The notes under the pieces were generated by a model, which had not been told where the DNA came from, made no database searches, and was given only the letters and a program-made list of their open reading frames with translations. A program made the translations under genes and the position numbers. Below are positions 1 through 12,029 of a stretch of 64,000 nucleotides of DNA, piece by piece (the first letter of the stretch is position 1; each line of letters begins with the position of its first letter). Source of the DNA: Tenrec ecaudatus. Its lineage: Eukaryota > Chordata > Mammalia > Afrosoricida > Tenrecidae. The stretch is from positions 259,670,812-259,734,811 of the forward strand of contig NC_134531.1 of assembly GCF_050624435.1 (NCBI RefSeq), read 5' to 3'.

Positions 1-1829
1 AGACCAGGTGCTACCAAAGATTAGGTACGGTAGCTTAAACAGCTGCAGAAATCATACAAGAAGTTGGTAGTTAACTAGATGCAAGGTCTACATCCATCTA
101 GTCTCAGACTACCGTCTGAATCATGTTTTTCCTCTGTTTTGATCTTCATCATCTTTCCTGGAAAATAATTTAAAACATTCTTATTGTCACAAAAAGATAC
201 TTCTATGCCCATTTTCTACTCCTGTGGCGTAATCCTCTTTCTCCTGCTCTGCTCGCCTGTGTGCCTACCCAATGAGATGCTATTCTATCAATAAGACTCG
301 ATACAAATGGCACCTTGTCTGTACAGGTTCCCATGCATCCTCAACGCTGAGTTGTGCACTTCTGTAATGTCCTAGAGCCTCCTAGTGCTGTTTATGCTCC
401 CACTGATTTGTTTAAACATTTTCTCCATCAAAAGAAGTTACATTTTCCATGAAGGTAAAATTAAATGACCTGTGAAGTACAAAAGTATCTGTGTCATTCT
501 AGAGTAAAACACGTGCCTGAAATCATGCATTTCTAGGCAGCGGACCATATACATGTGCAAACCTGCATAGAATCAGGAGTCAGGAAACTCTGTATATTGA
601 AGATATTAATAATTAAATATTAATAAACACTGTGACCCAAATTTGACCAGACCTCTCTTTTTCTCTTTATCTGGCAAAATACCTGACAGGAGTTTCCAAA
701 TAAATGTTTACTAATTAAATTAAAATACTATATTTTAATATTTGCAATAAAAAGAACAAAGTGAAAGTGAAGCATTTAGTTTTGTAATGTCAACATTTAC
801 ATACTTTTAAAAATGGTTGTATCTAAATAAAAGTTATGTTTACAGGTGCCCAGTGAAATGGTTAATTTATGATATTGTTCTCCAAATTGACCGATTCACC
901 TATTTTCATAGATGCCCCATTTTGCAGAAAATACTCAAGAGAAATTAAGCCAACAAGCCCATGAAAATTGCATTTGTTCTTTATAATCTTCTATTCAATT
1001 TCACAAATATATATTTAAAACTTGATATAATTTCAATAATATATGTCAAATATTTTAAGAAGCAAAAATAGTCTTTACATTAAATAGTAATAAAATTGCT
1101 AAATAGTAAACCTTGAACTTCTAAAGATGGAGAATTTTAATAGTTTTACACAAAAATTGCCTTAGAATCCAAATTTCTGCACAATGAAAGACCTGTTTTC
1201 TTTCCAGATGTACTCTTGAAGTATGCTCCCAAATAAAAACAACTGAGATTAAATTCTGTTTTCCACTATTGTACATGATTACAAAATAGTAGTGTTACTG
1301 AGCAAAGAAAAATATATCAAGAATACATTGTAGACCATGTTGGACAAACAATGCTTTCTTCCTAAATCCATTGCTAAAGATAGAGTACTTAAAATGATTT
1401 TTTTAAAAGAACAACTGATATAGACAGATTTGTAAAATTGAAAGCTGAGCGCTTTTAAAAACAAAAGCAAGCATGGGAAGAAAGGTTGTTATGGTGTTCT
1501 GGAGTCCCAAGATTTTCAGGGATAGAAATATGGAATTAAAATAGAGCTCAATCTCAGTACAGTAATCAACTTCACCTTGGAATAAAATATTTGGCACTGA
1601 CAATAAATCCCATTTCTATCTCTCATAGCATAAAATCCATTACTCATTTCATAGTGTAGGATGTATCCTTCCCATTTTGTTTTCTTTGTTGTATTTTTTA
1701 GAAATATTCAAAATTATTCCCTTCATAAATGTTTATAAACACTTGCTAAACATACTAGATTCTACTTAATCCCTGATATAATAATCCCTGTTATAGGTAG
1801 ATATGAAGTAAACACTTCTTGTAGTCTTA
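1..1829. other. Unique AT-rich sequence, no gene seen
   Basis: No recognised repeat. The two overlapping minus-strand ORFs around 1279-1603 (63 and 66 codons) have no motif. Confidence 0.6.
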
Positions 1830-2280
1830 CATTCAATTCATTCAAAAGTGTCTTTTGAGGGCCATTTATGAACCAGACACCATTTGAGACTGGGATCGAG
1901 CCAGTGAACAAAGTACGAGCAAAATCTGAAAGGTTTCATGGGACTGACCTTCTGGGAGAATATTATGAAAGAGAATTATGGTGAAGAACTAGTTCTCTGA
2001 CAAATTTTACTCAATAGAAGTCTGAATAATCTGAAGGAAAAAATTACTTCTTAAGATGGGAAAAGTTCATCTTCAGATGAGATATGGGGAAAGGTATAAG
2101 GCATTTTGATATATTAACGTTAACACCCATGAGAGGTTCAAAGATGGCAATAAGCACTCTCCATGGTGACTCTGGACTGAGGAGCATGATGGAACCAGAG
2201 ATATGACTCTGGGAATGCCGGCAAGCAGAGGATGAGACTTGGTAGAAAATCACTGTAGACTACAGAAGAAACGTGAAGAG
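1830..2280 (-). mobile_element. Probable L2 remnant
   Basis: TTCAATTCATTCAAAAGTGT, TATGAACCAGACACCATTTG and CCAGTGAACAAAGTACGAGC follow the antisense L2 3' end (attcattcaacaaat...gtgccaggcac...). The match weakens after about 1980. Confidence 0.55.
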
Positions 2281-4516
2281 TGAGTTCTGGGAGCTATTCC
2301 TTACTAGAAATCAAGACGGTAAGAAACATTTGCCAAAGGTATTTAAATGAAATTGCTAATAAACAACAGGAGACCCAAGAAAATGGTGCTCTAACATCAA
2401 ATGAGGAAAACTTTTCTAGAAGAAGAAAATAAGCCAATGAGCTATTGGGTCCAAGGCCTTCTATAAAATGAGAAATGTGAGCATTAAGGACTGGCTGAAC
2501 CAATAAATTTCCAATGCAGTTATTTTAAAGAATAAGATTTTATCCATATTATTCCTATCAGATATGTTTCACCTATTTTTTCTTTTCACATCATATTTGA
2601 GTATTCAGAATTAATCCACACATATTTTCATAATTCAAATACTTAATTACAAAATTACAAAATAAATAAAGACAAAAGACACATATTAGACAGGTGTCTA
2701 CTTTGGAAATAAAGCACTGTTTTGGAAAGCCCATCAAAAATCTATATTTTCCCAAATTGATTTATTTTTTTAACCTAGGATATGCTTGAGACAGAATCAA
2801 AATATATTTTAAATTTTCCAAAGATGGATGGAGGTGCCAAGAGATTTATTTTTGGCAAGAGATTTTTATTGCTAATTAAAATATAATAAGTTTATTCCCA
2901 AACAAGAATTTCTATGTTGTGTTTCTAGACAGATTTTTTTAACTGATGCCTCAGAGTTTTGTCACGGTCAATTATCTCAGCTAAGTGCCTACAATGACAA
3001 GGCTGCTGCTTAATGTAAATGAGTTTCGGGGGTGGGAGGTGAAACTATGAAACTTTTTAAACAGATACAATCATATATTTAAAAAAAGATTAAAAATATA
3101 TTAAAAATACTTCTAAGTATTATAAGATTACATAGTATAAATTAAAATAACTGGAAATTTTAGAATTGTGCTGAACATTCCAGCATTTAATTTAATCATT
3201 ATTCATTTTAAATGAGAGCTTTCAGCATTTTATTATTAAAATTAAATATTAGTGTAGCAGACTATTATCCTAAAAGAGTGTAATTTCACCACTATTTGTG
3301 TGTGTGTTCTCAATCTATGGGAAAATATACATTTACGTCTTGAAAAGATTTATTTAATAGAACAAAATGAGATAGGGGTTTTATAAGAGAAATTCAACAA
3401 AAATAAGGTATGCACATGCAAATATCAACAAAAATTAAAATCTGAAAGCCTAAGCAAATTCACCATATGGCATAAAGATCCAAACTCCATACTATTATTC
3501 AGTTTAATGTATTTTAAAATTAAATTAGTCAAAACAAATTATTTTAACCTATTTGAAGAGGGATTGAAAAAAAGTTCCAATTGCTTGCCTGCTGTCCTCA
3601 GATGTCTACCCAATGGCTGCAGAGAAAATGAACAATCAGGAACATAGTTTATGGTAACAAATCAATAAACAGGTGTATAATGTATCATTTTATATGTTTT
3701 ACAAGTCTTTGAAATATTATAATTCTACACAATGGAATTTCCTAGAGAATTCCCAATTTGGAACATGATTTTCTATTGTCATGTACCTAAACCCTGAATG
3801 CACTGTGTAATCAGTCCTGCTAGGCTGAAAGAAATGGTAAAACGGACCAGCTGGCTAGATACAAAATGGCATGTGTCCAGGTCTCAGATGTTTTATTTAT
3901 ATACAATGGAATTCTGCCAGCTATTTACTATTGAGGGCTAATAAATGTAATTGGCAGTACTACACAAGCACAACTAACAACATAGGAGAAAAAAATTCTC
4001 AATGTGAAGTTTGACTTTTTCTCATTTCACATCATTGAATTTGTGAGAGTAGAAGATGAGTTAATCAGCTTTTCTTTTGAAATAATATAGAAACCTACTC
4101 ATAAAGGAAAAAAATGTAAATGAGTTGTAGGTATTCAGTAAGCTTGCCATCTGGTCAAAATTTTATCAAACTAGGGCTATATCTTGATAATTAAATCTTA
4201 CCCTATGATACGGATGAACAGAGGTATTTAGCCAGGGCCTAGGGTCTATGAAACAAAGTGTGGGCTCTCAAAGAGAAGTAATCATACCACTTATGAGCAA
4301 ATAGCCTCACATGTAGATAGTAGTAGATCGTCAAGAAGGCCACAATATATTGTCAAGACAAAATGACATTGCGTGACTGCTGTGAGCCTGTTACCGAGAG
4401 GAGTTCATAAGGGAAGTAAGAAGGATCCTCTATTGACAGTCGTCACAGCTCTAGTATCACGGCATGCATTTCCCCTTCTACAGCTACAACCTTGCATTAG
4501 GCATCCCGGTATCCAA
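2281..4516. other. Unique AT-rich sequence, no gene seen
   Basis: Long A/T runs (3060-3260) and no ORF of interest. The part just after 2280 may be further decayed L2. Confidence 0.55.
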
Positions 4517-4598
4517 AGAGAGCAGGAGTGGGGAGAGAGAGAGGGTCTGGGGAAAGGAAGGGAGGGAGAAAGGAGGGAAAGAAGAAAAGGGAAAGATG
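4517..4598 (+). repeat. Polypurine (GA-rich) tract
   Basis: About 80 bases, nearly all A and G, with GAGAGAGAGAGGG and GGAAGGGAGGGAGAAAGG. Two overlapping plus-strand ORFs through it are low-complexity translations. Confidence 0.85.
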
Positions 4599-5050
4599 AA
4601 TGACGGTGTTCCTGCTAAACACATAAATGTTACTTTAAATGCTTTAAATTTGAGAAGATAAACTTTGTCTCAAAATAAAACTTTCCCAAAGAAAGTTTTA
4701 AGGCATTATTTCCTCCCGATAAAATTACTTTCCCTGTAAAATAACTGCCCACCCCCTCCAAGTCCCCGGTAGCCTAAACGGTCATTTGCAGAACTGTGTG
4801 AATGTGTTAACTGAGAAAACGCTGGTAAGACACCAAAGGATAGGGAGAAAGGTGTGTGGAGATTTTGCAAACACCTAGAAATGAAAAATGAGAGGGCGCA
4901 GCTCTGAAGGCAAGTCACATTTTTCAAATCCCACACACTTTACACACTTGCCAAGTTGGAGCCCTGGAAAGGAAATGGAAGACAAATCTTTATTCAATTG
5001 TGAATATTTGGGGGTTGAGGGAGACCTAAAAGCTAATTCTAATTCTATCC

Positions 5051-5500
5051 TTTTTTTAAAAGAATCATTTTAATGGGGACTCATACAAGTCTTATCACAA
5101 TCCATATACACATCAATCGTGTAAAGCACATTTGTACATTACCCTCATAATTCTCAAAACATTTGCTCTCCACATAAGCACCTGACATCAGCTCCTCATT
5201 TCTCCCATCCCTCCCCGCACCCCTCCCTCAAGAACCCTTCATATTTCATAAATTTTTATTTTGTCATATCTTACACTGTCTGACATCTCCCTTCATCCAC
5301 TTTTCTGTTGTCTGTCCCCCAGGGAGGAGGCTATATGTAATCGGTTACCCCTTTCCAACCCATTCTCCCTCCATCCTCCCAGTATCTCTACTCACACCAC
5401 TGGTCCCGAAGGAGTCATCCATCCTGGATTCCTTGTGTTTCCAGTTCCTATCTGTACCAGTGTACATCCTCTGATCTAACCAGATTTGTAAGGTCTATTC
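5051..5500 (-). mobile_element. L1-like 3' end fragment
   Basis: Antisense copy of the recurrent 3' region, starting with a T run (5051-5057) and covering about 450 bp up to CTGATCTAACCAGATTTGTAA. It matches the 3' third of the copies at 10.2-11.0, 36.5 and 55.2 kb. The 72-codon ORF at 5261-5479 lies inside it and is not a gene. Confidence 0.82.
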
Positions 5501-8500
5501 CTGTAGTATATTTTGTCACTATTATGCATCTATTACATATGCACAAAATACTAATATATATATAGTATTTTTCTGCATGATTAGGCAATCAAATATCTAA
5601 CTCTTCCACAATTTGTGTTATATTATCATCAGACAGATCAATATGCACTTAGGGGACACCAAAATAAGGTTATATTTTCCCCAGAAATATAAAATAGTGT
5701 TTGATACATTGAAAAAAGAAAATGAAAACAATACAATGACACCCCAACCAGGGAAAATATGAGAATTTTGTTGAACTCCCTTATGATTCTTTAATTGCCT
5801 CCACACTGAAATTGAACGATGTATCAGTAGGCATTATAATGTTCCTAGGTGTTGGTTCTTTAGCAGACCCTTATAATAGGAGTATAATCATGTACTCTCC
5901 TATCACAGTATACACCTACATCTACATGGATCCAATGAGAGATTTAAAAAAAAAAAACCCAAAACCTAGCCCCCAAAGTCAGGCCAGCAAAGCACTGAGT
6001 ACATGTGAGAGAAACAATTCAGAATGTCAAACAGAGCATTGAGAGGGGACACAGGTTCAAAACCAGGTTGTTGTTGCTGTTCCCGATCTTGGACATGTAG
6101 AAATCAAGGTAATGCTTTTATAATTGGAGATCGTAATCTCCCTTTTAGTGATGGACATAGGATTTGGGAGCACATATATGATTCAATCAAGGAAAAAGTA
6201 GATTCTTAGCTTTATATTTAATATCACAGCTGCTTTCCCTTTTCCCCAGGAAGCCTACATCCCCACCTGGTTTCCCATCATCATTTTATTAAGGAAAAAA
6301 TGGCAAAACTGTTCCACTCTCAAGAGTTTTGTTTCATTTTGTTTTAGCAATCACAGCGGATATGTGGATTTCTGGCATGAATAGGTCTGAATGCCACAAG
6401 TACAGTATCTTTCATTGATTTTGTAAAGAGCTTTTCAGCATGTGTTTATATTTTGGATTATACTCCTTAAAAACACAAGACTTTGGTTGTTCCACTGCTT
6501 GTTTATTTTAAGGGTCTTCCAATGAGTGCTACTTTATAATTTGCACATATGATTATTGAAAGTAGAATCACTCATGGCATATCTAAACAAAATTCAAAAC
6601 AACCTGAATGTAATTAGATTAATGCCAATGTAAACAACCCACCCAATGAATGGAGGTCTTTGAAGCACAAATAGGCTAGGATGGTTTTGCTGCCAAGAAA
6701 TCCCTGTGACCTGGAACTGACTAAGACACTACGGCTGTGCAGCCCTCTTTTCACAAAGTCACCAACCATTCAACCAGCCACTCAGCTACTTCTACATGCT
6801 TATCCTCATGTTCCCACCAGGAATGCAAAGGAAAATGTGATTTTCCCCTCAGGGCAGCTGGTTTCTTTCGATTTCCAATTGTCTGAGATTAAACAGAGTG
6901 AGAAAGACAATCGCTCTTTGCCAGTAATATCTTTGAGTATTTGATTTTTAACATACAAAGAATTATAGCTGTGAAATACATTCAGAACTTCGGCATACTA
7001 AAAATTTCTAATATTGCTCTGAATTAAGTGAATATTCTAAATGGGGGTGGGGGAAAGAGAAATGACACTTAAAATGTTTATAAAATGTTTTCCCTTACTG
7101 GGTTTTATTCACATACTATTTAAATGATCATTTGAATTATAATGATTCTATAATCCACAAACATGCATTGTCTTTTACAAATATAATTCATTACATTCAA
7201 GCCTCGAAGTGTGGCATGGGAATTTCTAAATGAACCTCGACATAAAAATCTGCCGATACTTCCCAATTCCCAAAGAAGTCACAGCTATTTCTTGAACTAA
7301 TAGAAACAAATGTACAGAGAACTGTAAAATTCAGTACTTCTGCTAAAAATTAAAAGAATACAAATTTTTATGCCTGAATTATTCTTTATGCCTGTGATCC
7401 TCCTTTAAATTTATATTTAATCTAAATTTTGGTGTCTGGGTTTAAATAATATTTTCACAGTTACATGTTATAAATAAAATTATACTTCTTTCATTGAGTC
7501 AATTAGTTCTCCAAACTGTTTTCAATGGCTGTGATCTCAGGTATAGATTGTGAGATCTTTCTATTGAAGCACCACTACGTAGACTTGAACTGCTAACCTC
7601 TCAGTTACTAGCTGAGTACAAACCAGCTTTATGATCCTGGGACCCTGAGTAACTGTAGATACCTATTCATATTTTTTTATAGTGAGAAGCTCAATAATTA
7701 CTTTTAGGTACATTATCAAATTTAACTTACATTGGTAAAAAAGAATTGAGTGTGATTCAATTACTCAGAGTCTTACACACTTTGAGAATTATTTCTCCCA
7801 ATTCTAAAATGAAAATCCTATTTGCAATCAATACTTAGTTCAAAATGCTTCTCACTTTTACAAGCTTCATTACCCACTCTGTGCTTGCCAAAGAACAAGC
7901 ACAAATATTTTCCACAAAGATTTGTGACTATATTTATCACACATATCTTTCATTGAAAGCATTTAAAAACAAAGTAATAATGGTAGGGAATATTTAAAAA
8001 GCATAGTCAATAAGTTTTTATGATCCAGAGATATAGTAGATAGGGCAGGGGGAATATATCTGACAGTTACAGAAGTAGAAAACATGCTCCCATAGTATTT
8101 TTTTTTGATTTTTCAACTTTCACCTACATCCATTATTTCTAAGGAAGACCAAGAAATCTAAACATCGAGAGACACTTACAAGCTCACATTCAACAAACAA
8201 TGATAAAGTTTCGTAAAAGCCACACCTTTTCCTTACCAAAATTGTATATGTGGATTAACTTTTTTTTATTATTTAAAAGATTTCAGGATTTTTATGAGTG
8301 TTTCTGCTTGAAATTATCTACTAGGTGCTTTATAAATCTGTGTAGATTAAATGGGGAATAAACTTAATATATATAACCAAATTATAAAATCCCCTACACC
8401 CAAATGATAAGCCATTCCTACATCTAGTGTTCAAAGAATACTCTGATAAATTGAATCTTGGAAATCAATGGAAGAATAATATCCATATTTTCTGTGCTAC

Positions 8501-9584
8501 ACAGAGTAAACCACTGCGATTATATGATCCCAGACTTATCGTTTCATGATGTAAACAAGCTATTATTAAAGAATATTCACAAATGGAGGCACTAGCGACA
8601 GCAAAGTGCCACGACAGTGTATGATGTCACAGCCTGTTAGTTATCTAATAGCCGATTGTGGGTTGGTGATCGGCAGCCATGTGACTGCGAAGTAGCCTTC
8701 AGGCTTCCACCTCTACATTTGGATATATGGATTACATACCATATTTCACTTAATATTTACAGCAAGCCTAAAGAAAGATCCTAGTGATTTCCCAAGGAAA
8801 TGGCAAGCCACGCCTGACTTTCAAACCTTCATTACCATCATCTGCGTGGCTGGTTCGTGGGCACCCAACTTGTAATATTGCACTATGAACTGTACTTGAA
8901 ATGGCTTGTGTTTGCTTTAATGTTCTAATGTGTCTGTTTAAATTTCAAACAAGGAATCTTGCATTTGCCTGGTGTACAGTACCCCACAAATTATGTAGTT
9001 TTGAAGTCCTGTCCTATTAAAGTACTACATTTGTGTTATATCTATTGATTTTAGCACTAAAAATACATTAAGACAGGTTTGAAGCCCCACAGATTGAAGT
9101 TATTCAATATCGCTCCCTCCACTCTCATCTCTATTTCATTGACTTAATTAATAAATGTTTGTGTATATTGCTGCAAGTTTCTCTGAGCTGGTTACTCAAC
9201 TCACAAATAAATTTGCCTGAATGGCTGGCTGCCTCCTCAAACATTTTCATCAGCATACACAACTGACTGCATGAGACAGTACCTAATGACGTGCTGCATG
9301 TTGGTTTAGGATGGATACTTCTGCAGGAGAAATCAGAAGAATTAGACTGTAAATTATAATTCATCGACTTAGTTTGGCTTCATCACAGCTATTAAATTAG
9401 TTTCAAAATTCTTCAAGAATTGTGCTGTGTGCTTCACAAAAAAAACCCTCCTCTGGTTCTGACAACAAGACAGAAACTCACGGAATATATGTAAATTCAT
9501 CTGGGTTCCAGGGAGAATGACCTGCGGTACAACAACAAAGGTAGACTGAGAGAATAAAATAAGCAGTGAAGCAAGGAGACATGT
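5501..9584. other. Mostly unique sequence, no gene seen
   Basis: Only the SINE fragment at 7.56 kb is recognised. ORFs of 60-87 codons (for example 6681-6944) lack signal peptides, domains or splice context. The block around 8490-8720 is less AT-rich, with no motif I can name. Confidence 0.55.
7563..7652 (-). mobile_element. AfroSINE fragment
   Basis: TTGAACTGCTAACCTCTCAG...TTTATGATCCTGGGACCC is the antisense of the tRNA-like head of AfroSINE. Truncated and diverged. Confidence 0.6.
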
Positions 9585-9597
9585 AAAGCTGCTAAAT

Positions 9598-9971
9598 GAA
9601 CCCCTCAGGACGAGCGGTGAGTGACAACACCGGGAGGGAAGGGAGGGTAGAAAGGGGGAACCGATCTCGGGGATCTACACATAACCTCCTCTCTGGGGGA
9701 GGGGCAACAGGAAAGTGGGTGAAGGGACACGTGGGCAGTGTAAGATGAGATAAAATAATAGTTTATAAATTATTAAGGTTTCATGAGGGAGGGGAAATGG
9801 GGAGGGAGGGGGAGGGAAAAAGAAAATGAGCTGATTCCAGGAACCCAAGCGGAAGGCAAATTTTGAGAATGATGAGGGCAACGGATGTATAAGGGTGCTT
9901 TACTCAATTGATGTATGCATGGATTGTGATATGAGTTGTATGAGCCCCTAATAAAATGCTTTTAAAAGAAA
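9598..9971 (+). mobile_element. L1-like 3' end, subfamily A, first half of a composite insertion
   Basis: This is about 370 bp of the recurrent 3' region in sense orientation. It runs from GAACCCCTCAGGAC through a G-rich tract (9799-9816) to a polyadenylation signal, AATAAA (about 9950), and a short A-rich end. Variants such as AAGGGTGCTTTACTCAATTG match the copy at 61.1-62.5 kb rather than the half that follows. The left edge abuts the target-site duplication at 9585-9597; no matching duplication lies at 9971. Confidence 0.82.
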
Positions 9972-11028
9972 AGATATAGCATCTGGGGTCTTAAAGGCAT
10001 GAAGGTAAACAAGCGGCCATCTAGCTCAGAAGCAACAAAGCCCACATGGAAGAACGCACCAACCTGTGTGATCACAAAGTGCCAAAGGGATCAGTTATCG
10101 GGCATCAAAGAACAAAAAATCTTATCACTGGGTGCACAGCTCCATGATACGATTGCTGAAGACAAATGGGTGCATAGGAAAATGTGGTGAAGAAAGCTGA
10201 TGGTGACCTTCTATCAAAAGATATAGTGTCTGGGGTCTTAAAGGCTTGAAGGTGAACAAGCGGCCATCTAGCTTAGAAGCAACAAAACACACATGGAAGA
10301 AGCACACCAGCCTGTGCAATCATGGGGTGTCAAAGGGATCAGGTATCAGGCATCATCAGAACATATAATCTTACTATAGTGAATGAGGTGGGGAGTGCAG
10401 AGTGGAGACCTAAAGCCCATTTGTAGGCCACTGGACATCTCCTTACAGAAGGGTTTCAGAGAGGAGACGAACCAGTCAGGGTGCGATGTAACAACGATGA
10501 AAAATACAACTTTCCTCTCGTTGCTAAATGCTTCATCTCCCCCTCCCCCCACACTATCATGATCCCAATTTCTACCTTACAAATCTGACTAGACCAGAGG
10601 ATGTACACTGGTACAGATAGGAACTGGAAACACAGGGAATCCAGGGTGGATGATCCCTTCAGGACCAGTGATGAGAGTGGTGAAATCAGGAGGGTGGAGG
10701 GAAGATGGGCTGGAAAGGGGCAACTGATTACAAGGATCTACATATAACCTTCTCCCTGGGGTATGGGGAACAGAAAGGTGGGTAAAGGGAGATGTCGGAC
10801 AGTGCAAGATAAGACAAAATAATAATTTATAAATTATCAAGGGTTCATGAGGGAGGCGGAAGTGGGGAGGGAGGGGCAAAATGAGGAGCTGATGCCAGGG
10901 GCTTAAGTGGAGAGCAAATGTTTTGAGAATGATGAGGGCAATGAATGTACAAATGTTTTTTACACAATTGATGTATGTATGGCGTGTGATAAAAGTTGTA
11001 TGAGCCCCTAATAAAATGATAATTTTTA
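9972..11028 (+). mobile_element. L1-like 3' end, subfamily B, second half of a composite insertion
   Basis: Begins mid-element at GATATAGCATCTGGGG and continues to the AATAAA signal (about 11010) and an A-poor tail. A module of about 248 bp occurs twice (starts about 9972 and 10220), each with a TCTTAAAGGC...AAGCGGCCATCTAGCT core. The 3' part carries subfamily B variants (GAGAGCAAATGTTTTGAG), unlike the half before it. The right edge abuts AAAGCTGCTAAAT (11029-11041), a perfect 13-bp match to 9585-9597. The two halves therefore lie in one insertion. ORFs of 60-96 codons here are chance. Confidence 0.82.
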
Positions 11029-11535
11029 AAAGCTGCTAAATAAAGCCTGATTGAATATAAAGGACCACATATGCTTAAATAAAAAGAAAACATGTTCTAA
11101 TCTTACAGAAAAAAATTTAATTGTTGCATGTTTCTATAAAATCAGTTCAGGACAACACTTAATGTTAGAGAAAGTGGAAAATGGTCTATTTAAAATGGGT
11201 GTTTTAATATCTAGCTCACAGAGGTTGCAAGCAAAATCTCTCTCTCTCTAATAAATCCGCTGGAAATTATTTTATCCCCTTCTATATTACTAAATCTTAA
11301 CAAAATTACACAATCTGAACTTGCTGGAATATCTCCATATGCATTTTAGATACGGAAAATAAAAAAGCTATTTGTTTCATATAAAATACAGGTTTCCCAA
11401 CTCAGTTTTATAGAAAAGGGGCTCTTTTTTTCCGGGAGAAAAATTTGACAGAGAAAAATAAATGACAAGGCTGGAGTTGAGGAATCTTGGAAGCAGTCCA
11501 ATTGTTTTATCAGCTGCACCACAAGTCAAGCAAGC

Positions 11536-11635
11536 CTGAACCTCCTTTGGCCAGATAATACTCCTGAACTGCTGCTTTTTACCCTCTGAACCTCCTTTGG
11601 CCATATAATACTCCTAAACTGCTGCTTTTTACCCT
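11536..11635. repeat. 50-bp tandem duplication
   Basis: CTGAACCTCCTTTGGCC begins two adjacent 50-bp units (11536-11585 and 11586-11635) that differ at only two positions. The array ends with a third CTGAA. Both minus-strand ORFs here run through the repeat and are not genes. Confidence 0.97.
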
Positions 11636-12004
11636 CTGAATTTTGCATGTATGAGCAAATTCTCCCCAGTTTAATATGCTGATTACTGTAGAATAAACAT
11701 GAAATCAAAACAACATTCGACCTCAGCATCACAGAACTGTGGCTTTTTGACAAGGGTTCCGAGCCCAGGCCACTCAGCAAATACACAGGCTGTGAATTTC
11801 AGGGCGTGGGCTCATCTTTCTCTTGGGGGACTTGAATGAACAGATCCCTGACAATCAAGAGAAACTAACCTCTGACTCTGCTTATGGGATAGTGGGCAAC
11901 TTATAGAAGAAAAACACATCAGCTTTTGGAGTTTTATAAAAGAAAATGATGTATCTTAAATATTTCCAACATATGGAAGGAAAAAGAACATTGTAGAGAG
12001 AAAT

Positions 12005-12029
12005 ACACACACACACACACACACACACA
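12005..12029 (+). repeat. (AC)n microsatellite
   Basis: 25 bases of pure AC. Confidence 0.98.
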
